DNA of 35,507 bases from Bacillota bacterium (GCA_026627345.1 JAPNUP010000133.1:1-35507), one strand, 5' to 3'; shown: positions 13,874 through 23,076, numbered from the stretch's first letter. The notes: generated from the letters alone by a model not told the origin. Made by a program: numbers and translations.

Positions 13874-14830
13874 ATGAGACAGAGAAAGAAAGCGAAGCGT
13901 GCCGCCGCCTATCTTGCCGTATCTGCCGGCGCCGCCTTGCTCCTTTCTGGTTGCGGCAGTCAGTACCAGGTCTTGGATCCCGCTGGGCCTGTCGCCAAGA
14001 CGGAACTGCATCTGATCGTTATGTCAGCATTACTGATGTTGATTGTCATTATCCCTGTACTAATCCTGTTTTTCTATATCCTGTACCGTTACAGGGATAA
14101 GCCAAACAATACCGCCCCTTACGAGCCGAATCACCAAGACAGTAAGGTTCTAGAGATCGTCTGGTGGGGGATCCCGATCCTGATCGTGGCGATTCTCGGC
14201 GCTTATACGATTAAGACCACCTTCATCTTGACGAAACCGCCGACGAACACGACACCGATCACGGTAGAAGTCACCTCGATGGACTGGAAGTGGTTATTTC
14301 AGTATCCGGGTAGCCACATTGCCACTGTGAACTATCTAGACGTGCCGGTGGGTGTGCCTATCCAGTTTGTTCTCACCTCCAACGCGCCTATGAACTCTTT
14401 CTGGGTTCCGCGCTTAGGCGGTCAAGAATATACGATGCCTGGCATGGCAATGCGGCTGTGGTTGCAAGCCTCCTATCCAGGCAAGTACTACGGACACGGC
14501 GCAAACTTTACGGGACGCGGCTTTTCGCACACGACATTTTACGTATACGCCAAACCGATGCCCCAGTTCAAGCAGTGGGTACAATCTGTGAAAGCGTCTG
14601 CTAAGCCACTCACGATGACTGAGTACAAGAAGTTGAATGTGCCTGGGATCGTCGGCAATCTGACATTCTCATCGTATCCGAAGAACGTGTTCTACAACAC
14701 CGTTATGAATGACGGCGGCAAGTACATGAGCAGTACGATGGATTCGATGATGGCCATTGGCAAGAAAGCCTCTACTAGCAATATGTCGGGCATGCCCGGC
14801 ATGTCTAATACGAGCGGTAGCAGTAAGTAG
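13874..14830 (+). CDS. qoxA: Quinol oxidase subunit II (QoxA/CyoA-like lipoprotein)
   Basis: 318 residues from ATG 13874 (AAGGAGGTG upstream). Lipoprotein signal with LLLSGCG (Cys near residue 27), two membrane hairpin segments (about 45-70 and 95-115), then a cupredoxin-like external domain. The CuA ligands of cytochrome c oxidases (C-x3-C) are absent. Instead it carries MNSFWVPRLGGQEYTMPGMAMRL, the form seen in quinol oxidases, so electrons come from quinol. The C-terminal tail is Met- and Ser-rich (SNMSGMPGMSNTSGSS), a possible metal-binding or disordered extension. First of four structural genes for a proton-pumping terminal oxidase. Confidence 0.93.
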   Translation: MRQRKKAKRAAAYLAVSAGAALLLSGCGSQYQVLDPAGPVAKTELHLIVMSALLMLIVIIPVLILFFYILYRYRDKPNNTAPYEPNHQDSKVLEIVWWGIPILIVAILGAYTIKTTFILTKPPTNTTPITVEVTSMDWKWLFQYPGSHIATVNYLDVPVGVPIQFVLTSNAPMNSFWVPRLGGQEYTMPGMAMRLWLQASYPGKYYGHGANFTGRGFSHTTFYVYAKPMPQFKQWVQSVKASAKPLTMTEYKKLNVPGIVGNLTFSSYPKNVFYNTVMNDGGKYMSSTMDSMMAIGKKASTSNMSGMPGMSNTSGSSK

Positions 14831-14861
14831 GAACATTCCATTTTAGAAGGGCGGGAATCAT

Positions 14862-16826
14862 GTGCCTCCAAGTCATCTCAGTCATTGGGGCCTCTTGATC
14901 ACCGGCGACCCACTGATCTACGGAGCAGATGCATCCATCGTGCTCGCCACTGTCGCCATCATCTTCGTGCTGACCAAGTACAAGAAGTGGGGCTGGCTGT
15001 GGAGAGAGTGGCTGACCACCGTTGACCACAAGAAAATCGGCATTATGTATTTAATTGCAGCCGTATTGATGCTGTTTCGTGCAGGCGTGGACGCTGAGCT
15101 CATGCGAACACAGCTCGCGCTGCCCAACCTCCATGTGCTAGGACCTGAGCATTACGATCAGATCTTTACGACGCACGGCACGATCATGCTGTTATTCATG
15201 GCGATGCCTTTTATCTTCGCTCTGATGAATATCGCCGTGCCTTTACAGATCGGCGCTCGCGACGTTGCCTTCCCATTTTTGAACGCAATCAGCTTCTGGG
15301 TATTCTTCTTTGCAGCTATGTTGTTGAACATCTCGTTTGTCATCGGCGGGTCTCCAGACGCTGGCTGGACCAGCTACGCACCGCTGGCGGGCGCAGGCTT
15401 CGACACCGGGCCCGGCGAGAACTTCTATCTCCTTTCGCTGCAGATTACCGGTATCGGCAGTCTCGCGACAGGGATCAACTTTCTGGCAACCATCTTTAAG
15501 ATGCGCGCACCTGGCATGAAGCTGATGAAGATGCCGCTATTCACGTGGTCCATTGTGGCGACGAGCATCCTCATCATCTATGCTTTCCCAGCACTCACTG
15601 TCGTGCTGACCCTGCTGTTAATCGACCGGATCGCTGGCGCACACTTCTTTACGATAGCAGCTGGCGGCAATCCGATGATGTACATCAACATGTTCTGGAT
15701 TTGGGGCCATCCGGAGGTCTATATCTTGATCCTACCGGCATTCGGCGTGTTCTCGGAAATTGCTGCTACCTTCTCGCGTAAGGCGGTTTTCGGTTACAAG
15801 TCGATGGTGTTTTCCTTGCTGCTCATCAGTCTCATCTCTTACTTTGTCTGGGCTCACCATTTCTTTACGATGGGTGCAGGCGCTGGCGTCAACTCGTTCT
15901 TCGCAGTGGCTTCCATGCTCGTCGGTATCCCGACTGGCGTGAAGATATTTAACTGGCTCTTTACTATGTTCCACGGGCGGATTCGAATCAAGATGCCCAT
16001 GCTCTGGATGCTAGCCTTCATCCCTTGCTTCACGATGGGCGGTATGACTGGCGTCATGCTAGCTGCGGCACCGGCAGACTATCAGTACCACAACAGCTAC
16101 TTCCTGATTGCGCACTTTCATCAGGTGCTCATCGGCGGCACTTTGTTCGGTATGCTAGCAGCGATGTATTACTGGTGGCCCAAGATGTTCGGATTCATGC
16201 TCAACGAGTATTGGGGCAAATGGGCGTTCTGGCTGTTTAACATCGGTTTTTATGTCTGCTTTGAACCGCAGTATATTCTGGGTCTGATGGGTATGCAACG
16301 TCGGATGTACACTTATCCGAAAGGCATGGGTTGGACCGATCTGAACTTCATCTCGACGATCGGTGCATACATTATGGGGATCGGGTTCCTAGTCCTTGTC
16401 TGGGATATCGTGTATAGCATCAAGTATGGCGAACGCGATCTCACAGGTGATCCATGGGATGGCCGAACGCTGGAATGGTCATTGCCATCTCCTGCGCCGC
16501 ACTATAACTTCGCTGTGATCCCGACCATTACCCATCGCGATCACTGGTGGGAACTGAAACAAACAGGCAGGCAAGATGAACTCAAGATCCATGAGCAAGA
16601 CATTCGTCCGATTCACATGCCGAAGAATTCAGGCAAGCCGTTTCTCATCGGTCTATCCTTCTTTGTGGTTGGCTGGGGCTTCGTCTTTGAGTGGTACATT
16701 CTCGCTGTGCTCGGTTTGTTGGCGATCTTCGTTATGATGTTCATGCGGTCGGCTGAGCAACACCCGGATTACCACATCCCCGTCGAAGAAGTGGTACACA
16801 CCGAGACCGCACTGGGGAGGTTGTAA
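14862..16826 (+). CDS. qoxB: Quinol oxidase subunit I (haem-copper)
   Basis: 654 residues from GTG 14862 (GAAGGGCGGG upstream; an ATG two bases earlier is out of frame). Fifteen or so membrane helices. Haem ligand region IFTTHGTIMLLF, active-site FWIWGHPEVYILILPAFG (CuB His, cross-linked Tyr and the D-channel Glu), the HHFFTMG pair of CuB histidines, and the haem-ligand region AHFHQVLIGGTLFG. The GHPEVY Glu places it in the A family of oxidases. Length and the C-terminal extra helix match QoxB/CyoB. It reduces oxygen to water and pumps protons, the likely terminal acceptor for electrons from SQR. Confidence 0.96.
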   Translation: MPPSHLSHWGLLITGDPLIYGADASIVLATVAIIFVLTKYKKWGWLWREWLTTVDHKKIGIMYLIAAVLMLFRAGVDAELMRTQLALPNLHVLGPEHYDQIFTTHGTIMLLFMAMPFIFALMNIAVPLQIGARDVAFPFLNAISFWVFFFAAMLLNISFVIGGSPDAGWTSYAPLAGAGFDTGPGENFYLLSLQITGIGSLATGINFLATIFKMRAPGMKLMKMPLFTWSIVATSILIIYAFPALTVVLTLLLIDRIAGAHFFTIAAGGNPMMYINMFWIWGHPEVYILILPAFGVFSEIAATFSRKAVFGYKSMVFSLLLISLISYFVWAHHFFTMGAGAGVNSFFAVASMLVGIPTGVKIFNWLFTMFHGRIRIKMPMLWMLAFIPCFTMGGMTGVMLAAAPADYQYHNSYFLIAHFHQVLIGGTLFGMLAAMYYWWPKMFGFMLNEYWGKWAFWLFNIGFYVCFEPQYILGLMGMQRRMYTYPKGMGWTDLNFISTIGAYIMGIGFLVLVWDIVYSIKYGERDLTGDPWDGRTLEWSLPSPAPHYNFAVIPTITHRDHWWELKQTGRQDELKIHEQDIRPIHMPKNSGKPFLIGLSFFVVGWGFVFEWYILAVLGLLAIFVMMFMRSAEQHPDYHIPVEEVVHTETALGRL

Positions 16827-16829
16827 TCG

Positions 16830-17483
16830 ATGTCGACCACGATCGATCACACGGGCGCCCAGCACGGGCACGATAGCCATTCCTCGACAGGCGCTTTCGT
16901 GCCGCTCGAGTACTCGGATCCTGATAATGCAATAAAGATTTTCGGATTTTGGCTGTTTCTTGCGGCGGACATGGTACTCTTTGCTTGCTTGTTCGCCACT
17001 TTCATTGTGCTTCGCACACACATTGCAAACGGCCCTGACGCGCAACACCTGTTTGACGTCAAAGGATTCATCGAAGAAACGTTCATCCTGTTAACCAGTA
17101 GCTTCACCGGTGGTATGGCGACATTCTTCATGCGCCACCGTCGCGTGAAAGGAACCGTCGCTTGGTTGACCGTCACTGCATTGCTCGGCATGGCCTTTGT
17201 CGGACTTGAGATCACCGAATTTGTGCATGACGTCGGCATCGGCGCCACGATGCAAACCAGCGCTTTTCTCTCTGCCTTCTTTACGCTGGTAGGCACTCAC
17301 GGTTTGCACGTTTCGATCGGGATTGCCTGGATGATCTCGATCATCGTCCAGCTCATCCGCTACGGTATCACTCCTGCTACGGCCCGTAAGGTGTTTATCG
17401 TCAATCTGTACTGGCACTTTCTGGACGTCGTGTGGGTGTTCATCTTCACGGTCGTGTATATCATGGGGGTGATCCACGCATGA
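16830..17483 (+). CDS. qoxC: Quinol oxidase subunit III
   Basis: 217 residues from ATG 16830, 3 bases after the qoxB stop, with GGGGAGG upstream. After a His-rich hydrophilic start (GAQHGHDSHSSTG) there are five membrane helices, as in CyoC/QoxC (short subunit III without the first two helices of CoxC). Conserved features include IFGFWLFLAADMVLFACLFATF and the C-terminal VNLYWHFLDVVWVFIFTVVYI. It stabilises proton uptake in subunit I. The stop overlaps the qoxD start (ATGA). Confidence 0.95.
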   Translation: MSTTIDHTGAQHGHDSHSSTGAFVPLEYSDPDNAIKIFGFWLFLAADMVLFACLFATFIVLRTHIANGPDAQHLFDVKGFIEETFILLTSSFTGGMATFFMRHRRVKGTVAWLTVTALLGMAFVGLEITEFVHDVGIGATMQTSAFLSAFFTLVGTHGLHVSIGIAWMISIIVQLIRYGITPATARKVFIVNLYWHFLDVVWVFIFTVVYIMGVIHA

Positions 17484-17818
17484 TGAATTTCTTGGATGAT
17501 GACACCAAAGAGCGGAAGTTTCATGAAGAGAACTTCCCTTGGAAAGGCATTATCGGCTATATCATGTCGATCGTGCTGACGATCTTCGCTTTCTGGTTTA
17601 GCTTGGATCACGTATCCTCGCTTGGCCCGACGCTGTTCGTCATCCTGGCGCTGGCTGTGCTGCAGATCTTCGTGCAGATGTTCATGTTCATGCACGTAAC
17701 CGAGTCCGACAAAGGATTCCCGTGGCAAACGTTCGGTCTGATCTCAGGTCTGATCTTCGTCATCGCGATTGTAGCCTTGTCGATGTGGATCATGACGTTT
17801 AGTTCGATGGCGTCCTAA
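17480..17818 (+). CDS. qoxD: Quinol oxidase subunit IV
   Basis: 112 residues from ATG 17480, which overlaps the qoxC stop in ATGA; the longer frame into qoxC has no support. Three membrane helices with GIIGYIMSIVLTIFAFW, FVQMFMFMHV and a final hydrophobic helix, as in the CyoD/QoxD (COX4_pro) family. Small accessory subunit needed for assembly. Last gene of the operon; a strong terminator follows. Confidence 0.92.
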   Translation: MMNFLDDDTKERKFHEENFPWKGIIGYIMSIVLTIFAFWFSLDHVSSLGPTLFVILALAVLQIFVQMFMFMHVTESDKGFPWQTFGLISGLIFVIAIVALSMWIMTFSSMAS

Positions 17819-17852
17819 ACGGTTTCTTACGGTTACTTATGCATCAAGAGGT

Positions 17853-17903
17853 CTCCCTATCAGCCCCGTAACCGAGGGGTTGACAGGGAGCTCCTTTTCT
17901 TTT
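17853..17903 (+). terminator. Rho-independent terminator of the qox operon
   Basis: CTCCCTATCAGCCCC (17853-17867), 8-base loop, GGGGTTGACAGGGAG (17876-17890), then CTCCTTTTCTTTT. Fifteen positions pair with few mismatches. The upstream-most TTG of the next frame lies in this stem and is therefore not its start. Confidence 0.9.
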
Positions 17904-17948
17904 AAGTTAACAGAATTAACTGATTTGTGTGAAGGGAGACTAACAGGC

Positions 17949-19463
17949 GTGTGGACGATTCAGGACACTTTCACGAAGTTTGTCTTCCCTTTTAATATGG
18001 AACTGCGCGACGAATCGGCCTTGGAGACGCTGGCCTCGTCACTGACTGCCGCAACGCGCGATGCGACCGATACAGCAGATTGCTCTCTATGGGTCGAACG
18101 GCCTTTTGCCGATCCGGACCTTCATAACCTGCTTCCTTATGTCAAACGCTATATTCGCGATGCTCATAATCATCGCCGCTTCGTCCTGGATCCTGATCTC
18201 CTTGAGACACTGAATAATCTGCAGACTTCTCGCATGTCTGATTCAGAACCGGGCTTTTATCTCTCCTCGGTCGACCTGCACCTGTTCTTCAATGGCATCG
18301 GGTTTCTCGTAGCAGAGATTCGGCCCGTGGCATGCGATGCGAGTGAACTGAGCACTACCTGGATCGAAGACTTGAATGCAGACCTTGCATCGCTTGGACA
18401 AGGCAACCCTTTTTGGCAACGTGATTTTCTCCCTACCCCGGGTTGCGAATCGCGAAGACATGCACTGCCTGCGCTTTTGCGCGGCGAGAAGATGACGATG
18501 GGGCAACTGATTCATAGCCTTTTGAGTCCACTTTGTCAGAGGGCGGAAGGTCCGTTTTCTTGCTACGAGCCTCTAGTAGATACGTTCTTGCCTGTGTACG
18601 GTGCGATTTTGCTACGGCCTAGTGAGAAGAACGTCGTGCGGCCTTCTAAACAGGTGGATGAACAGTTCCAAGAGTTCGTCATGGCACACGGAATCGTGCT
18701 GCGCAAGACACTGCCGTCGGGCAACCGCAACCGCTTTTCTCGACAGTCTCTTACTGATCCTTTACACCACTACATGCCCTACCACAACGTCGTACATACG
18801 CAATCACTGGAAGGCGGCTTTGTTCTAGCCTATGACAATGGCGACGGAGGTTACTTCAGTGGTCGTCAATCGGGCGCCATGCAATCCTTTCGCACCAACT
18901 ACTTTTATATGATGTTACTTGCGCTCCATCAACGCATGAGTATCTTATCGTATACAGCCGAGTCAGCTGACGCCGCCTGCCACTCACACCCGGCTCCGAG
19001 GCTGCGGAAACTGCGCGAGGACATCTATGATTTCACCGCGCGTTGCTATTTTAGTCAGGCTTCCTATTCGGAGGAACGGGATCAACTGTATCGACGCTGG
19101 CAACGCGCGTTTAATATCGGACAAATGTATGATGAACTCAAAGAACAAGTGCACGAGATAGAGGGCTATCTCGCACAGCTCGCGCGCGATGAGGAGTTGG
19201 CCACGAGAGAGCAGGAACTGCGGCAAGAGGCGGAGCGTACCCGCATCATCTCTCTCATCACATTGGTCCTGCTCCCAGTGTCCATCGGTGCCGGAATCAT
19301 CCAAGCAAGCCCGATCGTCGCCAAATGGTTGCATAACGGCACCCCCGTCATCGACGCCCTGCTGATCATCATCGTCACAGTAATGATCAGTGGTCTGGCC
19401 ATTCTGTGGCTGGTGATACAGACTGGGCGGATCCGCACGCGAAAACGCGCTGCCAGAGAATGA
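17949..19463 (+). CDS. Large protein of unknown function with C-terminal coiled coil and two membrane helices
   Basis: 504 residues from GTG 17949, chosen because AGGGAG lies 10 bases upstream; the frame extends back into the qox terminator without support. The N-terminal ~400 residues are soluble and not recognised. Then a charged helical stretch (about 395-455: MYDELKEQVHEIEGYLAQL, EELATREQELRQEAERTR) likely forms a coiled coil, followed by two membrane helices (ISLITLVLLPVSIGAGIIQA and a second ending LAILWLVIQ) and a basic tail. The layout of a large N-domain, long helix and paired C-terminal helices recalls CorA-type channels, but no GMN motif is present. AGTTAA-N5-TTAACT lies upstream (about 17904-17920). 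Convergent with the methyltransferase. Confidence 0.75.
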   Translation: MWTIQDTFTKFVFPFNMELRDESALETLASSLTAATRDATDTADCSLWVERPFADPDLHNLLPYVKRYIRDAHNHRRFVLDPDLLETLNNLQTSRMSDSEPGFYLSSVDLHLFFNGIGFLVAEIRPVACDASELSTTWIEDLNADLASLGQGNPFWQRDFLPTPGCESRRHALPALLRGEKMTMGQLIHSLLSPLCQRAEGPFSCYEPLVDTFLPVYGAILLRPSEKNVVRPSKQVDEQFQEFVMAHGIVLRKTLPSGNRNRFSRQSLTDPLHHYMPYHNVVHTQSLEGGFVLAYDNGDGGYFSGRQSGAMQSFRTNYFYMMLLALHQRMSILSYTAESADAACHSHPAPRLRKLREDIYDFTARCYFSQASYSEERDQLYRRWQRAFNIGQMYDELKEQVHEIEGYLAQLARDEELATREQELRQEAERTRIISLITLVLLPVSIGAGIIQASPIVAKWLHNGTPVIDALLIIIVTVMISGLAILWLVIQTGRIRTRKRAARE

Positions 19464-19476
19464 CGCGGCAGCGCGT
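19445..19476. terminator. Hairpin spanning the stop of the preceding gene
   Basis: Perfect 10-bp inverted repeat ACGCGCTGCC / GGCAGCGCGT with a 12-base loop that contains the TGA stop at 19461-19463. It lies between convergent genes. No good T-tract follows, so termination is possible but not certain. Confidence 0.45.
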
Positions 19477-19504
19477 GTAAGATTAGCGTTTAGCTCCTCG
19501 AGGG

Positions 19505-20071
19505 CTAGACCGTACACACCAACAGGTAGTTGACATCGTTAGGCTTCATCTCGGTCACCTCGACGAACCCGGCTGCTTTCGCGGCTTGGATCAGCTCTGC
19601 AGCAGCCAAGCGCTCGTGCAAAGGCGGCCCAAAGGGTGTGTCTTTCTTCTCCCATTCGAGCATACCTACGCGACCGCCTGGTTTCGTAATCCGGCGCAGT
19701 TCGCCAAGCGCCTTTGCCAGATCATCGACTTCGTGTAAGACGAACGCGCACAACGTTTGGTCCGCCGTATGGTCCGGAAGCGGGATCGCCTGCGCATTGC
19801 CCTCGTGCGTCTGTACGGTTGTCAGTCCCTCCTCAGCGGCACGCTGAGAAAGCCTTTCTAACATCTGCGGCTCAATGTCGACAGCGTGTACGGCACCGTG
19901 TGTGAGCTTCGCTCCACGAATCGCGAAAAACCCGGGTCCGGCACCGATATCCGCCAGTACAGAGGAAACTGTGACACCAAGCTCTTTCCACACCGTCTCT
20001 GGCGAGATCATTTTCTCCCGCTCTGTCGATAATAACCGGTCCATATGCTCTGGTTTGAACCGATGCGCCAT
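19505..20071 (-). CDS. Class I SAM-dependent methyltransferase
   Basis: 188 residues from ATG 20071 (GGGAGGG 6 bases upstream; the frame continues 13 codons further without a site). SAM-binding motif I VLADIGAGPGFFAIRGA, motif II acidic residue in VHAVDIEP, then CAFVLHEVDD and LGELRRITKPGGRVGMLEW, as in the UbiE/Methyltransf_11 group. The start HRFKPEHMDRLLSTEREKMISPETVW resembles small putative methyltransferases of unknown substrate. Cys residues needed for arsenite methylation are not evident. Ends convergent with the large unknown; upstream neighbour is an EamA exporter. Confidence 0.85.
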   Translation of the reverse strand: MAHRFKPEHMDRLLSTEREKMISPETVWKELGVTVSSVLADIGAGPGFFAIRGAKLTHGAVHAVDIEPQMLERLSQRAAEEGLTTVQTHEGNAQAIPLPDHTADQTLCAFVLHEVDDLAKALGELRRITKPGGRVGMLEWEKKDTPFGPPLHERLAAAELIQAAKAAGFVEVTEMKPNDVNYLLVCTV

Positions 20072-20139
20072 ATGTATCCCTCCCGTCGCTTGTTCCGAAA
20101 AGTAATCCACCTGCTCTGTCCAGCATACGGCAAGACTTC

Positions 20140-21015
20140 CTAGCTCGCAACCTTTTGCCGTCTGCGAGTTCCTGCAAGCACGGCCCCTGCAATAATAATG
20201 AGTCCACCGATGAACTCTTGTCCGCTGAGCTGTTCATGTAGCAACACCAGACCTGCAATGACTGTCCACACCGGCAACAAGTTCATCAAAGGCGCGGAGC
20301 GACTGGCTCCGATGCGCCCTACCCCGTAAGTCCATGCCAGATAGGCGATGACTGAAGAAGTCGTGCAGACGTACAGCAGGGACCACCATGCAGCTGACGT
20401 CATATGCAGATGTGGACTCGGATTCGTCGCCACTGCGACGAGGTCACTGAGCAGTCCACCGTAAACCGCAGCACCAGCTGTCATCGTCAGCGGGTCCAGG
20501 CGCGCGCCAAGTCGCTTGCCTACCACCGTATAGGCAGCCCAACAGACCGCTGCGACCAACAGCTCGATATCGCCGATCGAGAGCCCCTGCCCTTGGGTAA
20601 ATGCGCCGCCAAAGAGAAAAGCAACGCCCACCAACGATAGAACGACCCCCACCATCGCCCATACGCGCGGTCGTTCTTTTAGAATCCACAGTCCGAGAAG
20701 TAAAATGACAACAGGAATAAGTCCGGAGATCATCCCTGCCCGCGCCGCGCTCACGCCATGCAAGCCGAGATAAGTCAAGGACGAAAAGAGGAACATACCG
20801 AGGACACCTTGCAAAAAGAATGCGCGAAAGTGTGTCCGCAAAGGGAGGCTGCGCCGCATCACACGCAGAATCGCCCAGAGAATCACCGCAGACACCGTCC
20901 AACGTATCCCATTGAGCCACAGCGCCGGCATCGCGGTCGCCAATACCCGTCCCGCGACATAGTTGCCGCTCCACAACAAGGTGGCGAGTACAAGAGCCAA
21001 TACCCCACGCACCAT
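20140..21015 (-). CDS. EamA (DMT superfamily) transporter
   Basis: 291 residues from ATG 21015, preceded by GAGGAGGTG; a much longer frame upstream (to 21222) has no ribosome binding site and overlaps the divergent gene. Ten hydrophobic segments with the duplicated EamA pattern (LLWSGNYVAGRV in the first half, LLVAAVCWAAYTVVGKRL in the second) and the typical PVWTVIAGLVLLHEQLSGQEFIGGLIIIAGAVL end. Members export amino acids, metabolites or drugs, and the substrate is not predictable. It is divergent from the Gfo/Idh gene across a region containing an inverted repeat. Confidence 0.9.
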   Translation of the reverse strand: MVRGVLALVLATLLWSGNYVAGRVLATAMPALWLNGIRWTVSAVILWAILRVMRRSLPLRTHFRAFFLQGVLGMFLFSSLTYLGLHGVSAARAGMISGLIPVVILLLGLWILKERPRVWAMVGVVLSLVGVAFLFGGAFTQGQGLSIGDIELLVAAVCWAAYTVVGKRLGARLDPLTMTAGAAVYGGLLSDLVAVATNPSPHLHMTSAAWWSLLYVCTTSSVIAYLAWTYGVGRIGASRSAPLMNLLPVWTVIAGLVLLHEQLSGQEFIGGLIIIAGAVLAGTRRRQKVAS

Positions 21016-21064
21016 ACGCCTCACCTCCTCTAATCCATGTTGACTCGCTCTATTGTACCACCAG

Positions 21065-21100
21065 GGGTACACCATTCTCACGCGTCGATCGAGTGTACCC
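21065..21100. promoter_or_regulatory. Inverted repeat GGGTACAC-N20-GTGTACCC in a divergent promoter region
   Basis: Eight-base perfect arms at 21065-21072 and 21093-21100 separated by 20 bases, so about 28 bp (close to three helical turns) centre to centre. It lies in the 157-base region between the divergently transcribed EamA and Gfo/Idh genes, a good place for a shared operator. The regulator is unknown. Confidence 0.45.
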
Positions 21101-21172
21101 ATTGAGTTTCCATCATTCTTCACCAATAATGAAACATGAAACGCGGATTGAACACAGAAGGGAAGATACCCG

Positions 21173-22285
21173 ATGGATAGAGTGAAAGTAGGCGTGATCG
21201 GCGCCGGTGTCATTAGCGCCATCTACCTGAAAAACTGCACGGGGATGTGGAGCCATGCCGTCGAAGTAGTAGCCATTGCAGACGTCGTTCCCGAACTCGC
21301 ACAAAAGCGTGCAGAAGAGTTCCATATTCCTTGCGTCTGCACAGTCGATGAACTGCTCGCCGACCCGGAGATTGAAATCGTGTTGAATCTCACGGCACCA
21401 GCCGCGCATGCGCCTTTAAACATACGCGCGCTGGAGTCCGGTAAGCATGTGTATACGGAAAAGCCGTTTGCACTGACGCGCGAAGATGCAGACGCTGTAC
21501 TGACTTTGGCCAAAACGAAAGGGCTGCTTGTCGGATGTGCGCCAGACACCTTTCTCGGTGCTGGCATCCAAACTTGCATCAAGTTGATTGCCGACGGTTG
21601 GATCGGAGAGCCCTACGCCGCCAGTGGTACGATCATCATGGGCAACGCTTTCGACGGAATGCACCCTAACTTCCAGAATTTCTTGAAGTTCGGCGGCGAT
21701 CCGATCATGGATATGGGACCTTACTATTTAACTGCTCTGATTGCCATGCTCGGGCCCGTGCGTAAAGTCACCGGTTTTGCGCACCAGCGATTGCACGAAG
21801 TGACGATCGATAACCCACAGTCTCACGCATACGGACAAACTGTCCCTATTTCGGCTCCCACGAACGTGTCTGCGGTGCTCGAATTTGATCAGGGCATGAT
21901 TGTCAGTCTGCAGGCGGCAAAGGAAAGTTTCGGCTACAAGCCGCGTCTCGAAGTCTACGGAACTGAAGGTAACCTCACAGTGCCTGACCCCAACTTTTTC
22001 GGAGGCACCGTCTCCATACAGATGGCAAACGGCGACACCAAAGAGATACCGCATACACATCCCTACAAGGATGAAGGTCGCGGCATGGGAGTTGCGGATA
22101 TGGCCTATGCGCTAAGGTTTAATAGAGCCAACCGTGCAAGCGGGCAACTGGCTCGGCATGTCCTCGACGTCTCACTATCGATTTTCGAGTCGTCTAAGAG
22201 TGGCCAGCATGTCCCGGTCACTTCCACCGTCGATCGCCCGAAGCCACTTGCGCTCGGACTGAAATACAACCAATTGGACAGGTAA
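21173..22285 (+). CDS. Gfo/Idh/MocA-family oxidoreductase
   Basis: 370 residues from ATG 21173. Rossmann start VGVIGAGVISAIYLKNC, catalytic-region EKPF in HVYTEKPFALTREDA, and C-terminal domain motif GGDPIMDMGPYYLTAL. NAD(P)-dependent dehydrogenase acting on a sugar, inositol or similar polyol. A gene for a TIM-barrel isomerase begins 25 bases downstream with its own strong ribosome binding site. The pairing is typical of small sugar or inositol catabolic units, though no transporter or kinase is adjacent. Unrelated in detail to the first Gfo/Idh gene at 2.5 kb (different N-terminus). Confidence 0.9.
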   Translation: MDRVKVGVIGAGVISAIYLKNCTGMWSHAVEVVAIADVVPELAQKRAEEFHIPCVCTVDELLADPEIEIVLNLTAPAAHAPLNIRALESGKHVYTEKPFALTREDADAVLTLAKTKGLLVGCAPDTFLGAGIQTCIKLIADGWIGEPYAASGTIIMGNAFDGMHPNFQNFLKFGGDPIMDMGPYYLTALIAMLGPVRKVTGFAHQRLHEVTIDNPQSHAYGQTVPISAPTNVSAVLEFDQGMIVSLQAAKESFGYKPRLEVYGTEGNLTVPDPNFFGGTVSIQMANGDTKEIPHTHPYKDEGRGMGVADMAYALRFNRANRASGQLARHVLDVSLSIFESSKSGQHVPVTSTVDRPKPLALGLKYNQLDR

Positions 22286-22310
22286 ATGGCCAAATGAGGA
22301 GGTTCCACTC

Positions 22311-23066
22311 ATGCATGCTTTTCCAGTCGCCGTTCAACCCTACACCATTCGGTCGGCTTTGGCCACAAACTATGTGGATGCTCTCGAACGTTTGGCTTCC
22401 ATCGGGTATAAAGGCATTGAACTGGGGCTACCCCCAGACGGAATGTCGATTACTGAGCAAAAGGCAGTGCTCGACCGGCTAGGGCTCCACGTTATAGGTA
22501 CTCATGCAGGTTTTGACACGCTGGATTTTGATGCCGATCGCCTCGCAGATTACCTGGATCAGATCGAAGGGGGGCGCTACGTGACTATCTCGCTACGCCT
22601 TCACTCGCGCGAAGACATTCTCGCAAAAGCTGTGCGTATGAACGAGATTGGCAAACAGTTTCGGGATCGCGGCATTACGTTTCTCTATCACAATCATGAC
22701 TGGGAGTTCACACGATTCGATGGCGAATACGCGCTCGATCTCCTCCTCAATGCCACCGATCCCGAGCTTGTGAAAACAGAGTTGGACACCTACTGGATTA
22801 AACGCGGAGGCGAAGATCCAGTCACCTATTTGCAGACCCTTTCAGGCCGTGCCCCCCTTCTTCACATCAAAGATATGGAGGCTGGCGACGAGCAATTATT
22901 TGCCGAGATCGGCACTGGCATCCTGAATTTTCGCGCGATCGCGCAAGTAGCTCAGCAGATCGGAGTGGAGTGCCTGGTGGTGGAACAAGACGAGTGCCGG
23001 CAGGATCCGTTTGAAAGTTTGCAAATCAGCTATACGAACCTTCGCGAATTAGGCATAATGCTGTAA
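22311..23066 (+). CDS. Sugar phosphate isomerase/epimerase (AP endonuclease 2-like TIM barrel)
   Basis: 251 residues from ATG 22311 (GAGGAGG upstream). TIM-barrel motifs include GYKGIELGLP, FLYHNHDWEF (metal His) and LLHIKDMEAGDEQLFAEIGTGILNF (metal-binding His and Glu) as in IolE/Xyl-isomerase-like proteins. It would isomerise or epimerise a sugar or keto-inositol using a divalent metal. It forms a two-gene unit with the preceding oxidoreductase and is followed by a terminator. Confidence 0.88.
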   Translation: MHAFPVAVQPYTIRSALATNYVDALERLASIGYKGIELGLPPDGMSITEQKAVLDRLGLHVIGTHAGFDTLDFDADRLADYLDQIEGGRYVTISLRLHSREDILAKAVRMNEIGKQFRDRGITFLYHNHDWEFTRFDGEYALDLLLNATDPELVKTELDTYWIKRGGEDPVTYLQTLSGRAPLLHIKDMEAGDEQLFAEIGTGILNFRAIAQVAQQIGVECLVVEQDECRQDPFESLQISYTNLRELGIML

Positions 23067-23076
23067 ATAGCGTGTA

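Noticed and set aside
19530-19847. Long plus-strand frames opposite the methyltransferase
   Set aside because: Mirror of the methyltransferase codons; no initiation signal.
20140-21222. 69-codon N-terminal extension of the EamA transporter
   Set aside because: Would run through the divergent promoter region and into the next gene; the GAGGAGGTG before 21015 fixes the start.
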